From MH13 sp040219355 (lineage in GTDB: Bacteria > Pseudomonadota > Alphaproteobacteria > Rhizobiales > MH13), in contig JAVJSN010000007.1 of assembly GCA_040219355.1 (NCBI GenBank), positions 150,764-214,763 of the forward strand: DNA of 64,000 bases, read 5' to 3'. Positions 25,882 through 34,972 of this stretch are shown in pieces (position 1 is the first letter of the stretch; the number at the start of each line of letters is the position of its first letter). Under the pieces are notes generated by a model, which saw only the letters and a program-made list of their open reading frames with translations, was not told where the DNA came from and searched no databases. Made by a program: the position numbers and the translations under genes.

Positions 25882-26014
25882 AGCCTTTGGCCTTTCGTGA
25901 ACAAGAGTGATGGTGGAAAAGTAAGGGCGGTGTTGCTCGTTGTCGATCCGCAGAGCCCGGGACAGACTGTCGACAATTGGCGAACATTCATCGGCCTGTC
26001 GTTTCAAAAAACGA

Positions 26015-26458
26015 TCAAAGCAGCAGCAGGCCGATCATGATGCAGCCCATGCCAAGATAGCCTGGCAAGGCGTCAGCTGCTGAGAGTTGGCGTTGCAGCA
26101 CGGTCTGCTTGGGGTTGGCCGGATCGACCCGCACCGTCAGGTGCGAATGCAGCGGGAAGCGCTGCAAATACCTGTTGGCCTCGGCCTCGGTGGCAAAAAA
26201 CGGTGCCCGGGTGGCTGAGAACCGCTCACCGACATAGGTCTGCTCGTCCACCTGATAGGCGTAGCGGACAATGGCTCGATACCCGTCGATCTGTTGCCAA
26301 GGACGATAAGGGTCGGTGCGCTGCGTAGGGGTTACGTTCACGCCGCGCACGGTCCCACGCACCGATGTCCAGTTGGCGCTGGCAATCCAATCGCGGATCA
26401 GGAACACCCAACCAAGCAGAACGACCACGCCACAAAACAGCGCAAACGGCCCAAGCAT
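26015..26458 (-). CDS. DUF3592 domain-containing membrane protein
   Basis: The 147-residue product has a hydrophobic N-terminal helix, a beta-rich middle with the DUF3592 pattern (VRGTVRGVNV, VRYAYQVDEQTYVGERFSA, VRVDPANPKQTVLQ) and a C-terminal hydrophobic helix. The middle is expected to lie outside the membrane between the two anchors. Function is unknown. It is 21 bp from xseB on the same strand. Confidence 0.8.
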   Translation of the reverse strand: MLGPFALFCGVVVLLGWVFLIRDWIASANWTSVRGTVRGVNVTPTQRTDPYRPWQQIDGYRAIVRYAYQVDEQTYVGERFSATRAPFFATEAEANRYLQRFPLHSHLTVRVDPANPKQTVLQRQLSAADALPGYLGMGCIMIGLLLL

Positions 26459-26479
26459 TTTTCAACACCCACGCATTGG

Positions 26480-26728
26480 TTAGGAGTCGAGCGGCTCAGT
26501 ACCCGCCGCCTCACCCGAGGTGGAGAGGCGGATTTTCTCCACCCGTTCTTCGGCTGCCTTCAGCAACGCCTCACAGCGACCTTTCAGCGCTTCGCCGCGC
26601 TCATAGATAGCGATGGAGTCTTCCAGTGCCACTTCGCCACGCTCCAACCGATCCACAATACGCTCCAGCTCGGCCATCGCGGTTTCAAATGTCAAAGTAT
26701 CGACGGATGGCTCATTCGATTCGCTCAT
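26480..26728 (-). CDS. xseB: Exodeoxyribonuclease VII small subunit
   Basis: XseB joins XseA in the ATP-independent nuclease that degrades single-stranded DNA to short oligonucleotides. The 82-residue helical protein has the family signature FETAMAELERIVDRLERGEVALEDSI and YERGEALKGRCEALL at normal length (pattern spans residues 14-55). The ATG at 26728 is chosen to give the family-length protein. In many relatives the HDAC-like gene, xseB and dxs are adjacent; here two genes sit between xseB and dxs. Confidence 0.93.
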   Translation of the reverse strand: MSESNEPSVDTLTFETAMAELERIVDRLERGEVALEDSIAIYERGEALKGRCEALLKAAEERVEKIRLSTSGEAAGTEPLDS

Positions 26729-26838
26729 GCGCAAGCTCCTATCTTTCTGCGCAAAGCGTGGCGGGATCGGGCGCGTAAGGTCAAGGGCAAGCGGGGGCAA
26801 AGCGCCAATTTAGGCCTGCATAAGCTGGGGTTTGATCC

Positions 26839-27771
26839 CTACGCTTGCATCAGCGTTTCCACATGCGCTGCCACCGAGCGCGAAAGCCCTTGCAGATCAT
26901 ATCCGCCTTCAAGCAGTGAGACGACGCGGCCACCGGCAGTTTGCTCAGCCAGCTCCATCAGCTGCTCCGTTACCCACACAAAGTCGGGCTCATGCAGATG
27001 GATGTTGGCCAGCGGGTCGCGCGTGTGCATGTCAAAGCCTGCCGAAATGATCACCAGATCCGGTTTGAAGGCATGAAGGCGCGGCAAAAGAACCTCCAGC
27101 ATCGCGTCTTTGAACTGCTCGGCGCCATCGCCAGATGCCAAGGGAGCGTTGACAATGGTGTTGTGCTCGCCGGTTTCGATCACTGCGCCAGTGCCGGGGT
27201 AAAGCGGCGCTTGGTGAGTGGACGCGTACATGATCGACGGGTCATTCCACAAAATGTGCTGCGTGCCATTGCCGTGATGAACATCGAAATCAATCACCGC
27301 CACCCGCTCAGCTCCGTGCGCAACTTGTGCGTGACGCGCGGCAATCGCCGCATTGTTGAAAAAGCAAAACCCCATCGATTGGGCATGTTCGGCGTGATGG
27401 CCGGGTGGGCGCGATGCAGAAAAAGCGTTCTTCACTTTGCGCGTCATCACCTCATCAACCGCTTGGCACGCAGCGCCGACAGCCCGTAGGGCCGCTTCCC
27501 ATGTGCCAGGTGAAACGGTGGTGTCGGAATCGATGCGCACCAAACCTTCCTCTGGGCAGGCATCGCGAATATCGGTGGCATACTTCAGCGGATGAGCATA
27601 CGCCACCTGATCAAGCGTGCCCCATGGCGCAATATCGCGATCAAGGCCCATAAACTTTTCTGCTTCCAGCGCCCGGTCAATCGCACGGATACGATCCGGG
27701 CGTTCGGGATGCCCTGTTGGCGTTGCATGATCCAGGTAACTTGGGTGCGACAGGTAAAGCGTCTGGTGCAT
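26839..27771 (-). CDS. Histone deacetylase family protein (acetoin utilisation/polyamine deacetylase type)
   Basis: The 310-residue product has the zinc-dependent amidohydrolase motifs in order: HPERPDR, SRPPGHHAEHA with the catalytic His pair, VIDFDVHHGNGTQHI with zinc-binding Asp and His, and ISAGFDMHTRDPLA with the second Asp. Bacterial members remove acetyl groups from polyamines or proteins. The start at 27771 gives MHQTLYLSHPSYLDH, the usual beginning. It lies upstream of xseB, with 110 bp between. Confidence 0.88.
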   Translation of the reverse strand: MHQTLYLSHPSYLDHATPTGHPERPDRIRAIDRALEAEKFMGLDRDIAPWGTLDQVAYAHPLKYATDIRDACPEEGLVRIDSDTTVSPGTWEAALRAVGAACQAVDEVMTRKVKNAFSASRPPGHHAEHAQSMGFCFFNNAAIAARHAQVAHGAERVAVIDFDVHHGNGTQHILWNDPSIMYASTHQAPLYPGTGAVIETGEHNTIVNAPLASGDGAEQFKDAMLEVLLPRLHAFKPDLVIISAGFDMHTRDPLANIHLHEPDFVWVTEQLMELAEQTAGGRVVSLLEGGYDLQGLSRSVAAHVETLMQA

Positions 27772-28043
27772 GTTGGTTCCCGATGGTTCCTCTTTGCGCC
27801 GACATAATCCGATCGTGCGCGTGAGCAGCTTTTGCCGCTGCTTTTTGGTGTTGCCTCTCAGAGTGTCACAGCCGTAGCTTGGCGATCAACCTTCGCGCTT
27901 TGGCTAAACAAGGACAGTTCAAAAGGCCGTGCCTTTGTTGTCATCCAGTCGCGGCGTTAATTCTATTGGCATAAGGTGGCGGTTATGAATGTCATTCTGA
28001 TTCTGACCGCGTGTCGAAGCTGATAATCTTGGTAGGATAGATC

Positions 28044-29192
28044 ATGCCTATGAACCGTCGAACCTTCGGACTTGGAATGCTCGCGACAGCGCTGAGCGGT
28101 TGCGCGAGCGGTGGTCTTGTGGATGCCTACGGATATGCAAACAATTACCTGGCAGACGATCTGCGGCCAACGCCCAATGCGGCATACGATGCCTGGGTTT
28201 CATCTTTTCTCCCGCGTGCACGGGCGGCAGGCATTTCTGATGCCACGCTCGATACCGCTTTCAGCAATGCAGGCTTTCTGCCAGGTGTTGTGACCCGTGA
28301 CAGAAACCAAACCGAGTTCACCCGTACACTTGAAGACTATCTGGCCATTGCCGCTTCTGACGAACGCGTGCGCAATGGCCGAACGGCCTTCACCTTCCAT
28401 CGCAGTGTGTTGGCACGCCTTGAAGAAACCTATGGCGTTGATGCGGAGATCATCACCGCGATCTGGGGCCTTGAGAGTTCGTTTGGCGAGCGGCGCGGCA
28501 ACATTTCGGTCATTTCAGCCACATCGACACTGGCATTTGACGGTCGCCGCGGCCGGTTTTTTGAGCAGCAACTCATTGCTGCACTCAAAATCGTGCAAAA
28601 CGGCGATATCCCTGCGCACCTTTTGAGTGGCAGCTGGGCGGGCGCGATGGGGCACACCCAGTTCATACCGACCACGTATGAAGCCTACGCGGTTGATTTC
28701 ACCGGCGATGGCCGCCGCGATATCTGGTCCGATGACCCCACTGATGCGCTAGCTTCGGCAGCTGCTTATCTCCAGCAAATGGGCTGGACACGTGGTGTGC
28801 GATGGGGACAGGAGGTCACAAACGGTGCGTCTGGCGGGCAAATCATTCAGCCGCAACCTGGTGGCCCACGTTTTGCGGTGACCGACAATTTCCGGGTCAT
28901 CAAACGCTACAACAACTCCAACTCGTACGCGATTGGCGTCGGCCATCTGGCCGACCGGATCGCGGGTGCTGGGCCATTGCAAACGCCGTTTCCACCCGAT
29001 GCCAACGGGCTGACGAAAGCTGACCGCAAAGAGCTTCAAGAACGACTAACGGCTTTGGGTTTCGACACCGACGGGGTGGATGGTGTGATCGGGCCCAACT
29101 CGCGCGCTGCCATCAGCGACTACCAACGCAGCCAAGGGTTACCGGTCACCGGCGAGCCCTCGGTGGATCTGCTGCGTCGCCTGCGATCGTAA
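28044..29192 (+). CDS. Lytic murein transglycosylase, MltB family, with peptidoglycan-binding domain
   Basis: The product cleaves peptidoglycan glycan strands, forming 1,6-anhydro-muramyl ends. It is a lipoprotein by its lipobox (ALSGC, Cys20). The SLT-like domain has the catalytic Glu144 in WGLESSFGERRG, then SWAGAMGHTQFIPTTY and DGRRDIWSDDPTDAL. Residues ~320-380 form a peptidoglycan-binding domain (LTALGFDTDGVDGVIGPNSRAAI). An AGGA 8 bp before the ATG supports the start. The upstream 272 bp has no gene. Confidence 0.92.
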   Translation: MPMNRRTFGLGMLATALSGCASGGLVDAYGYANNYLADDLRPTPNAAYDAWVSSFLPRARAAGISDATLDTAFSNAGFLPGVVTRDRNQTEFTRTLEDYLAIAASDERVRNGRTAFTFHRSVLARLEETYGVDAEIITAIWGLESSFGERRGNISVISATSTLAFDGRRGRFFEQQLIAALKIVQNGDIPAHLLSGSWAGAMGHTQFIPTTYEAYAVDFTGDGRRDIWSDDPTDALASAAAYLQQMGWTRGVRWGQEVTNGASGGQIIQPQPGGPRFAVTDNFRVIKRYNNSNSYAIGVGHLADRIAGAGPLQTPFPPDANGLTKADRKELQERLTALGFDTDGVDGVIGPNSRAAISDYQRSQGLPVTGEPSVDLLRRLRS

Positions 29193-29195
29193 AAT

Positions 29196-30233
29196 CTACC
29201 GTACGGTGTACCGACCATCGGTACGCCAGCGCTTCATCAGCGCGGCCAGAGCCTCGTCACCCTCGTCGGGTAGTTTGATCAGCACTTTGATCATGAGGTC
29301 ACCGCGTTCGCCAATTTTGGCTGTCGGCAGTCCCCGACCCTTCAGCCGCATCGTGCGACCTGATTGGGCGTTCTCGGGCAGGTTCAGCGCGACAGTCCCA
29401 TCCAGCGTGGCAACGCTGATGCGTGCGCCAAGCACAGCTTCGTCCAGCGTGACCGGCAAATCCATCAAAAGGGTGCTGCCATCGGCTTTGAATTTGGGGT
29501 GGGCGGAGAACCGCACCGTCACCAGCGCATCGCCATTGGCGCCGCCGTCTTGCGAGGGTTTGCCCTTACCTTTCAAGCGAATGGTCTGACCGTCTTCTAC
29601 CCCTTTGGGCAGCGCAATCTTCACACTCCCCTGACCGGGTATGGTCACCTGCACTTTATCCGCGGCGAGCACCTCTTCCAGGCTCACATTCGCACGAACT
29701 TTAACATCGCCACCCTTTTTCGGGCGCGCCTGTTGACCTGTTTGGCCACCCATGCGCGCGCCACCCATTCCTGGACCGCCCATTCCTGGACCGCCCATAC
29801 CGCCCAAATCTGGCCCACCGCCACCAAACATAGATTTCAGAATGTCTTCTGCACCTCCGGCACCGCCGCCAAAGCCACCACCAGCGCTGCGATAGCCTGG
29901 CCCGCGCCCTTGCGTGAAGGTTGCAAAAATATCCTCAAAGCCAGGATTAGGCCCGCCCTGCGCGCGCGAGCTGCCGCGACCGCCAAACGGGTTGAACCCG
30001 GCCATAGTGGGGTTGCCTTGTGCATCGATCTCGCCACGATCGAACGCGCGGCGCTTTTCATCATCGCCAACGATGTCATAGGCAGCCGAGGCCTCGGCAA
30101 AGCGTTCTTTGGCTTTGGGGTCATCGGGATTTTGATCAGGATGAAATTTCTTGGCGAGCTTGCGATACGCGGATTTTATCGCCGCGCTGTCGGCACCTTT
30201 GGCCACACCAAGAACGGAATAGGGGTCACGCAT
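29196..30233 (-). CDS. DnaJ-family co-chaperone (CbpA type, no zinc finger)
   Basis: The J domain has HPD at residues 31-33 (KFHPDQNPDD) and would stimulate a DnaK ATPase. A glycine-rich middle of about 100 residues contains short GGPGM repeats, and the C-terminal substrate-binding domain (residues ~177-345) begins KVRANVSLEEVLAADKVQV. There are no CxxCxGxG zinc motifs, so it is of the CbpA/type II class. Length is 345 aa. It lies 3 bp from the convergent transglycosylase. Confidence 0.9.
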   Translation of the reverse strand: MRDPYSVLGVAKGADSAAIKSAYRKLAKKFHPDQNPDDPKAKERFAEASAAYDIVGDDEKRRAFDRGEIDAQGNPTMAGFNPFGGRGSSRAQGGPNPGFEDIFATFTQGRGPGYRSAGGGFGGGAGGAEDILKSMFGGGGPDLGGMGGPGMGGPGMGGARMGGQTGQQARPKKGGDVKVRANVSLEEVLAADKVQVTIPGQGSVKIALPKGVEDGQTIRLKGKGKPSQDGGANGDALVTVRFSAHPKFKADGSTLLMDLPVTLDEAVLGARISVATLDGTVALNLPENAQSGRTMRLKGRGLPTAKIGERGDLMIKVLIKLPDEGDEALAALMKRWRTDGRYTVR

Positions 30234-30322
30234 AACACACCGGGTAAATGGGGGAGAAAAAAACTACCGCCATTATGTAGGTGTGTCGCGCAGTCTTTTC
30301 CAGCGTTGCTTGAACTTTACCG

Positions 30323-30913
30323 CTAAAGCACTTGGCCTGCACGCGGGCTCACGAACACCCATTGATCACCTTGCAAACAGGCATCAGCGAGCAAGATGGC
30401 GTCGTTGCCATTGTCGGTGATCTCAACACTCACCACACGGCACGTGCCTTCGCTGTTGGAACTCATGCGGCGGAATGGGGTCATCATTCCAGAACGGCCG
30501 GTTGCCTCATGCGACCAGGAAAATGTTCCTGCATCATCGTCGCTCGAGAGCACATGGGTAAGCGCACTGCCCATGGCATTGAGGTCAGCCTGGCTGAGCG
30601 AAACACGTGTCTGGCTGTCGGTAGGAAGACTTGCAATCAATTCATCGATCGGGCGTGGGGTCTCGTCTGGCGCTGCCGTTTCAAGCGGCGAGACGGCATT
30701 CAGCTCCGGTGGCATCGTTGTATCCACACGGCTGTCAATGTCGTAATTGGGGGCCTCGATGGACGCGGTGTGCAGCGGTTCAGATTTGGACCCAAACACA
30801 TCACCAAAAGGTACGGAAACGCTCGCGCAACCAGTAAGGGCCAGCGCCATACCTAGGGGCACAACAAGACGCAAAGGCGCGGTGTTCACACGCTTCCAAC
30901 GCTGGTTAAACAT
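30323..30913 (-). CDS. Surface-antigen-like lipoprotein (17-kDa antigen family domain)
   Basis: The 196-residue product has a lipobox (ALTGCAS, Cys29) and a C-terminal domain with FSWSHEATGRSGMMTPF and GTCRVVSVEI...ACLQGDQWVF, which matches the Rickettsia 17-kDa surface antigen-type domain common next to dnaJ and pdxH in Hyphomicrobiales. It is probably outer-membrane anchored. The central residues 45-110 are low complexity and probably disordered. Start 30913 is chosen because it directly precedes the signal sequence. Confidence 0.78.
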   Translation of the reverse strand: MFNQRWKRVNTAPLRLVVPLGMALALTGCASVSVPFGDVFGSKSEPLHTASIEAPNYDIDSRVDTTMPPELNAVSPLETAAPDETPRPIDELIASLPTDSQTRVSLSQADLNAMGSALTHVLSSDDDAGTFSWSHEATGRSGMMTPFRRMSSNSEGTCRVVSVEITDNGNDAILLADACLQGDQWVFVSPRAGQVL

Positions 30914-31072
30914 GATCGGGCACCCCGTAAACGCACAACTCTGGCGGGCCAATGCTGGGGGCATGCGACGATTACACTGTGCCGGATTGTCCCCATCCTG
31001 CTGGACAATGCCGCATGAACAGGCGACATCAACCATCATCCAGTGTTCCACCAAAGCCTGTGGGAAGTGTTA

Positions 31073-31690
31073 ATGAGCACCGATTTCCTCAACGCGGCCG
31101 ATCCCTACGCCGTCTTCGAAGCGTGGCTGGCCGATGCCAGCGCCAGCGAGCCCAACGACCCCAATGCTGCAAGCTTGGCCACTGTCGATACCGATGGTCT
31201 GCCCAATGCGCGCATTGTTTTGGTCAAAGCGGTGGAGCGCAGTGGTTTCGTTTTTTATACCAATCTGCAAAGCACCAAAGGTCAGGAGCTTCTTGGCGCT
31301 AAGAAGGCAGCTTTGTGTTTTCATTGGAAAACGTTGCGCCGTCAGGTGCGAGTGCGTGGGCCGATCACCCAAGTGAGTGATGCGGTGGCCGATGCCTATT
31401 TCGCCAGCCGCCCTCGAGGCAGCCGCATTGGCGCGTGGGCCTCACATCAATCAAGCCCGCTGGAAACCAACAACGCGCTGCGCGAGCGTGTCGCCACCCT
31501 GACCGATAAGTACGGTGCTGAGGATGAAACCGGCAAACCTATCCCGCGCCCGCCGCATTGGTCGGGCTTTCAGCTAGAACCGCAGATCTTTGAGCTTTGG
31601 CAGGATGGCGAGTTTCGCCTGCACGACCGGGTGGTTTTTGAACGGCAAACGACGGACGCCCCATGGAAGAGCACTCGCCTTTATCCGTAG
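31073..31690 (+). CDS. pdxH: Pyridoxine/pyridoxamine 5'-phosphate oxidase
   Basis: PdxH oxidises pyridoxine or pyridoxamine 5'-phosphate to PLP with FMN. The 205-residue product shows the FMN-binding PNARIVLVKAVERSGFVFYTN segment (residues ~44-64), LCFHWKTLRRQVRVRG, SRIGAWASHQS and the C-terminal WKSTRLYP signature. ATG at 31073 has GGAAG upstream. PLP made here supports ALAS (hemA) and other enzymes. It is divergent from the lipoprotein gene. Confidence 0.95.
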   Translation: MSTDFLNAADPYAVFEAWLADASASEPNDPNAASLATVDTDGLPNARIVLVKAVERSGFVFYTNLQSTKGQELLGAKKAALCFHWKTLRRQVRVRGPITQVSDAVADAYFASRPRGSRIGAWASHQSSPLETNNALRERVATLTDKYGAEDETGKPIPRPPHWSGFQLEPQIFELWQDGEFRLHDRVVFERQTTDAPWKSTRLYP

Positions 31691-31712
31691 TCACGAGAAA
31701 GAGGGTAGGTGC

Positions 31713-31964
31713 CTAGCGGCCCACCGCCTTGAGCACGCTGGCGACATCCCTGTTTCCCAGCGGCTTGTAAAGTGCATCCAACGGATCACACTGCATTGCT
31801 GCTTTGGTGTGCGCGCCGCGCGCCTGGGCACGGGCATCACGGGCTAGGGTGAGGATGTCACAATTCAGAGCCGTTTTGACGAACGGTGCTGTATCGATGC
31901 CATAGGACGCTGTGTCGTTGGATGCGTCGTCAAACTGTTGGGCACCGGAGGTGGCGAGGGTCAC
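31713..31964 (-). CDS. Hypothetical protein
   Basis: An 83-residue reading frame from a GTG at 31964 ends KPLGNRDVASVLKAVGR. It could extend upstream to an ATG at 32183, but the extra part is cysteine-rich and unlike a protein start, so the short form is chosen. There is no recognisable domain and no clear ribosome site beyond a weak GGACAG. It sits between pdxH and the DUF1499 gene. Reality of the gene is uncertain. Confidence 0.35.
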   Translation of the reverse strand: MTLATSGAQQFDDASNDTASYGIDTAPFVKTALNCDILTLARDARAQARGAHTKAAMQCDPLDALYKPLGNRDVASVLKAVGR

Positions 31965-32204
31965 TGAAATCTCTGTCCTTTGTTCATGAGAATATGTCGT
32001 CTGCACGGCCTGTGCAGTGCGAAAAGCCGATCTCACCAGCTTGCGGCCAAACCAAGGCAAAAACTGTGACGAACGGCAAAACACCATCAACAACGTCACC
32101 AGGGTGGCATCTGCGTCACAGCAATGCTTGCCCAATGATGCAATTCTCGGCATAGCTCCCGCCAGCTTCGCCTCCTCCCGCATCGTTTTAGGCCATCACC
32201 CGGC

Positions 32205-32993
32205 ATGCGCTTTCGCCCCATCAGACGACCGTTCAACGCTCCGCGCCGTGCTCGCGTGCTGGCCGCCCTGTCGCTGATGGTGCTTGTTGCAGCGGTTGCG
32301 TTGGCAGGCGCAGGCGTTATCACCTTGCCGGGCGCCCTGGTCAGCCTTGGCATATCGGCAGCGATTGGCACATTGGCGCTGGCGCTGGCGATCTACAGCC
32401 TGAATTACATATGGGCAAACACCGGGCTGGGCACCTCCGACGCCACACTTGCGCTCCTCTGGTCGCTTCCTGTTTTGGTCAGCGTCACAGCGCTTACCTA
32501 CATTGTTACCCAAACACCCAGCTATCCAGACCTTGCAACCAACGTAAACAATCCGCCGCAGTTTGAGCGGCTTGGGCAGAGCGAGGATAGGGACGCTGAG
32601 CTGCCGCTTGATGCAGCCTCACCAGCTGACCGCATCCGATTGCGTTTGGCGCATCCTGACCTAACGACCGAATTTGTGGAGCGGCCCGGCTGGCATGTGG
32701 CCGAGGTGCTTGAAGCGCTGACGGCTACGGCGGGCTGGGAGTTGGCGCGCCTTGAGACCGACAATGGCTTGAGCTTCGATGCGGAGTTCAGAGTGCCTGG
32801 CTCGATCCTTCTGGTTGAACACGACATCGCCGTTCGCATCGTTGATGATGGCGAAGGCTCCACCATTGACGCGCGCGCCCTGTCCAACATTCCTTTGCAT
32901 GACTTTGGTACTAACGCGCCGGTGCTCGATGGCGTGGTGCAGAGGTTCCTGCTGGCGATTGAAGCAACGCCGCCGCCAGCCTCTGATCTTTAG
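32205..32993 (+). CDS. DUF1499 domain-containing membrane protein
   Basis: The 262-residue product has three hydrophobic segments in the first 105 residues and a C-terminal soluble DUF1499 domain (AEVLEALTATAGWELARLET, FRVPGSILLVEHDIAVRIVDDG, SNIPLHDFGTNAPVLDGVVQRFL, each under family pattern). The DFGTNAPVLDG end corresponds to the DxGxNxxRI signature of the family. The function is unknown; relatives are widespread in alphaproteobacteria. Confidence 0.78.
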   Translation: MRFRPIRRPFNAPRRARVLAALSLMVLVAAVALAGAGVITLPGALVSLGISAAIGTLALALAIYSLNYIWANTGLGTSDATLALLWSLPVLVSVTALTYIVTQTPSYPDLATNVNNPPQFERLGQSEDRDAELPLDAASPADRIRLRLAHPDLTTEFVERPGWHVAEVLEALTATAGWELARLETDNGLSFDAEFRVPGSILLVEHDIAVRIVDDGEGSTIDARALSNIPLHDFGTNAPVLDGVVQRFLLAIEATPPPASDL

Positions 32994-33002
32994 TTCTAGG
33001 TG

Positions 33003-33917
33003 TCAGTCTCGGCTCTCGAAGGCGACAGCTCCGGCGCACCACAGGGCATCGGATCCAGCAATCTGTAACGCTTGCCCCAGCGCCTCCAACCGCTCCAAAT
33101 GCGCCAAAACCGAAAGGCCAGCGGCGCCACGCAAGCGGGGATCAAGCCCTTCATACATCCGGTCCACCAGACTGCTGATCGACAGGCTATCGCATTCCAA
33201 CGCCCTCAGGATCGCCGCTTCGCGGCCCATCCGATGATCGAACAACGCCTCAACATAGTTCAGCGGATCGTTGAGCTTCGCGCCATGCCCGGGCAGATAG
33301 AGCGTGTCTTGGCGCTTCAGCAGAAGCTGCAGGCTTGCAAGATAAGCGCTCATATCGCCATCCGGCGGAGCGATGAGGCTGGTGGACCAAGCCATCACGT
33401 GATCGCCGGAAAACAGGATGCCGGCGCCCTCCAGAGCAAAGCAAAGGTGGTTCACCGTGTGGCCTGGTGTGGCGACCACTTCCAGCGTGCTGCCGCCAGC
33501 CTCCAAACGTGCACCGTGGGTAAGCACCTGGTCGGGCGCGTGCTCCTGGTCGACGGCCACATCCAATGAAGCATCGCCATCGCGAGACGGGCGAGCCAGC
33601 CGATGCGGTCCGGCGCCGATGATCGGCGCGCCGGTCGCCACCTTCAAGTCTCGCGCCAGCGGTGAGTGATCTCTGTGGGTGTGGCTCACCAAGATGGCAT
33701 CCAAGGGCGTCGCACCAATCGCGGCGAGCAACGCCGCCAGATGCGCCTGATCCTGTGGGCCAGGGTCGATCACCACCAGGCGGTCTGTGCCAACCAGATA
33801 GCTGTTGGTGCCGGTGAAGGTCATCGGGCCAGGATTGGGCGCGGTGATCCGCCTGATGCCAGGGCGAACTTCCACAACCTCGCCCGGCAAAGCTTTGAAG
33901 GTGCGATCAAACTGCAA
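33003..33917 (-). CDS. Metallo-beta-lactamase fold hydrolase
   Basis: The 304-residue product has the metal-binding HTHRDH motif at residues 79-84, a further His in ATPGHTVNHLCF, the Asp in LFSGDHVMAW, and a last His in YLPGHGAKL. It ends with a helical winged region (LRGAAGLSVLAHLERLEALGQ), an arrangement like the LACTB2/ RNase-type group of MBL proteins. The substrate is unknown. It is convergent with the DUF1499 gene, separated by 9 bp. Confidence 0.85.
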   Translation of the reverse strand: MQFDRTFKALPGEVVEVRPGIRRITAPNPGPMTFTGTNSYLVGTDRLVVIDPGPQDQAHLAALLAAIGATPLDAILVSHTHRDHSPLARDLKVATGAPIIGAGPHRLARPSRDGDASLDVAVDQEHAPDQVLTHGARLEAGGSTLEVVATPGHTVNHLCFALEGAGILFSGDHVMAWSTSLIAPPDGDMSAYLASLQLLLKRQDTLYLPGHGAKLNDPLNYVEALFDHRMGREAAILRALECDSLSISSLVDRMYEGLDPRLRGAAGLSVLAHLERLEALGQALQIAGSDALWCAGAVAFESRD

Positions 33918-34105
33918 GGCGTTTTTCTCACTGGCCGTTTGGCTGAACTTCCGTCTCTTGTCGCCGGTGTAGCAGCGGTTTATGCAAAGAAAAACACGTC
34001 CATCCGATCAACGGAGATATGAGATGGCGCCCGTGGCCTTCGCATCCGACGTTTCGGCATTCAAGCCGATCTGTTCTGCGCCGCACAGCCAACGCATCAA
34101 CCGCT

Positions 34106-34972
34106 ATGCTTCCCTCTTTCACATCTGACGTCAGGCAACCGCGTGAGAACAAGCTCATCCGCGCGATCCGTTCCAACCGGCTGAAAAGCTGGGCCAGTTG
34201 GACCATGCTGCCCTTCTGTTTTTGGCAGGGCTTGGCGGTGCGCTCGAGCGGTATTTCGTTGTTGCCACCGCACGGTCCAGTTGAGACCAGTGTTGGGGAC
34301 GATAAGCCCGGTAAGCCTTATCGGGTTCTGATCATCGGGGATTCTTCGGTTGCGAGTATCGGTGCCAGCGACCTTGACGAGGGTCTGGCGATGCAAATGG
34401 CCACGCGCCTGTCAGTGCGGCTCAACCGCCCCATTGCGTTGCGCATCTCTGGCAATTCTTCAGCCACCAGCGGTGACCTGCGCGACCATGTTGTGCCCAA
34501 TTTGCCCGAGAACGCCTTCGACTTGGTGTTTGTTGTCATCGGAATGAACGATGCCAAAAATTTCCACAGCGCCAAGCGGTTCGTCGATGGGTTCGGCGGA
34601 TTGATCTATGCGCTCAAAGCCCGCTTCCCAAGCGCTTTGATTGCCCATTGGCCAATCTCACCAATGACGATTTTTCCGGTGCTGCCTCAACCGTTGAAGG
34701 CGTGTCTTTCCTTGCGCTCTGACATTTTGGACGCGTTGGCCGGTTGCCTGTCAGCCGGGCGCGGAATTGAGCGTTTTGAACGACGTATGTCGTTTCCAGA
34801 GTCCGGCTTTGCCAGTGATGGGTTCCACGTGAATGCCTATGGCTACGCGCTATGGGCCGAAGAAGCGGTCAATGCGCTGATGACCAAGGATCGAGTGCGC
34901 CGTGCCCGCATCAAGCGCAAAGAAGCCAAGCGTCTCAAAGGCGCTAGCCAGTCTGATCCAGCACAAAAATAG
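34106..34972 (+). CDS. SGNH/GDSL hydrolase family protein
   Basis: The product (288 aa from 34106) has the SGNH blocks: IIGDSSVAS with nucleophile Ser, a Gly/Asn in SGNSSAT, GMNDAKNF, and the catalytic Asp-His in SDGFHVNAYG. Such enzymes are esterases or lipases of varied use. The start is uncertain: an ATG at 34019 gives 29 more residues but has its SD only 2 bp away, and a later ATG (MLPFCFW) would begin at a hydrophobic segment. It overlaps the convergent gene at 34944. Confidence 0.72.
   Translation: MLPSFTSDVRQPRENKLIRAIRSNRLKSWASWTMLPFCFWQGLAVRSSGISLLPPHGPVETSVGDDKPGKPYRVLIIGDSSVASIGASDLDEGLAMQMATRLSVRLNRPIALRISGNSSATSGDLRDHVVPNLPENAFDLVFVVIGMNDAKNFHSAKRFVDGFGGLIYALKARFPSALIAHWPISPMTIFPVLPQPLKACLSLRSDILDALAGCLSAGRGIERFERRMSFPESGFASDGFHVNAYGYALWAEEAVNALMTKDRVRRARIKRKEAKRLKGASQSDPAQK

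Noticed and set aside
29757..29820. Short tandem DNA repeats in the dnaJ-like gene
   Set aside because: They encode the Gly/Met-rich linker (GGPGM units) expected between the J domain and C-terminal domain.
29364..30326. Long plus-strand open frame (320 aa) opposite the dnaJ-like gene
   Set aside because: It is antisense to a gene with clear J-domain motifs, and its translation shows no domain.
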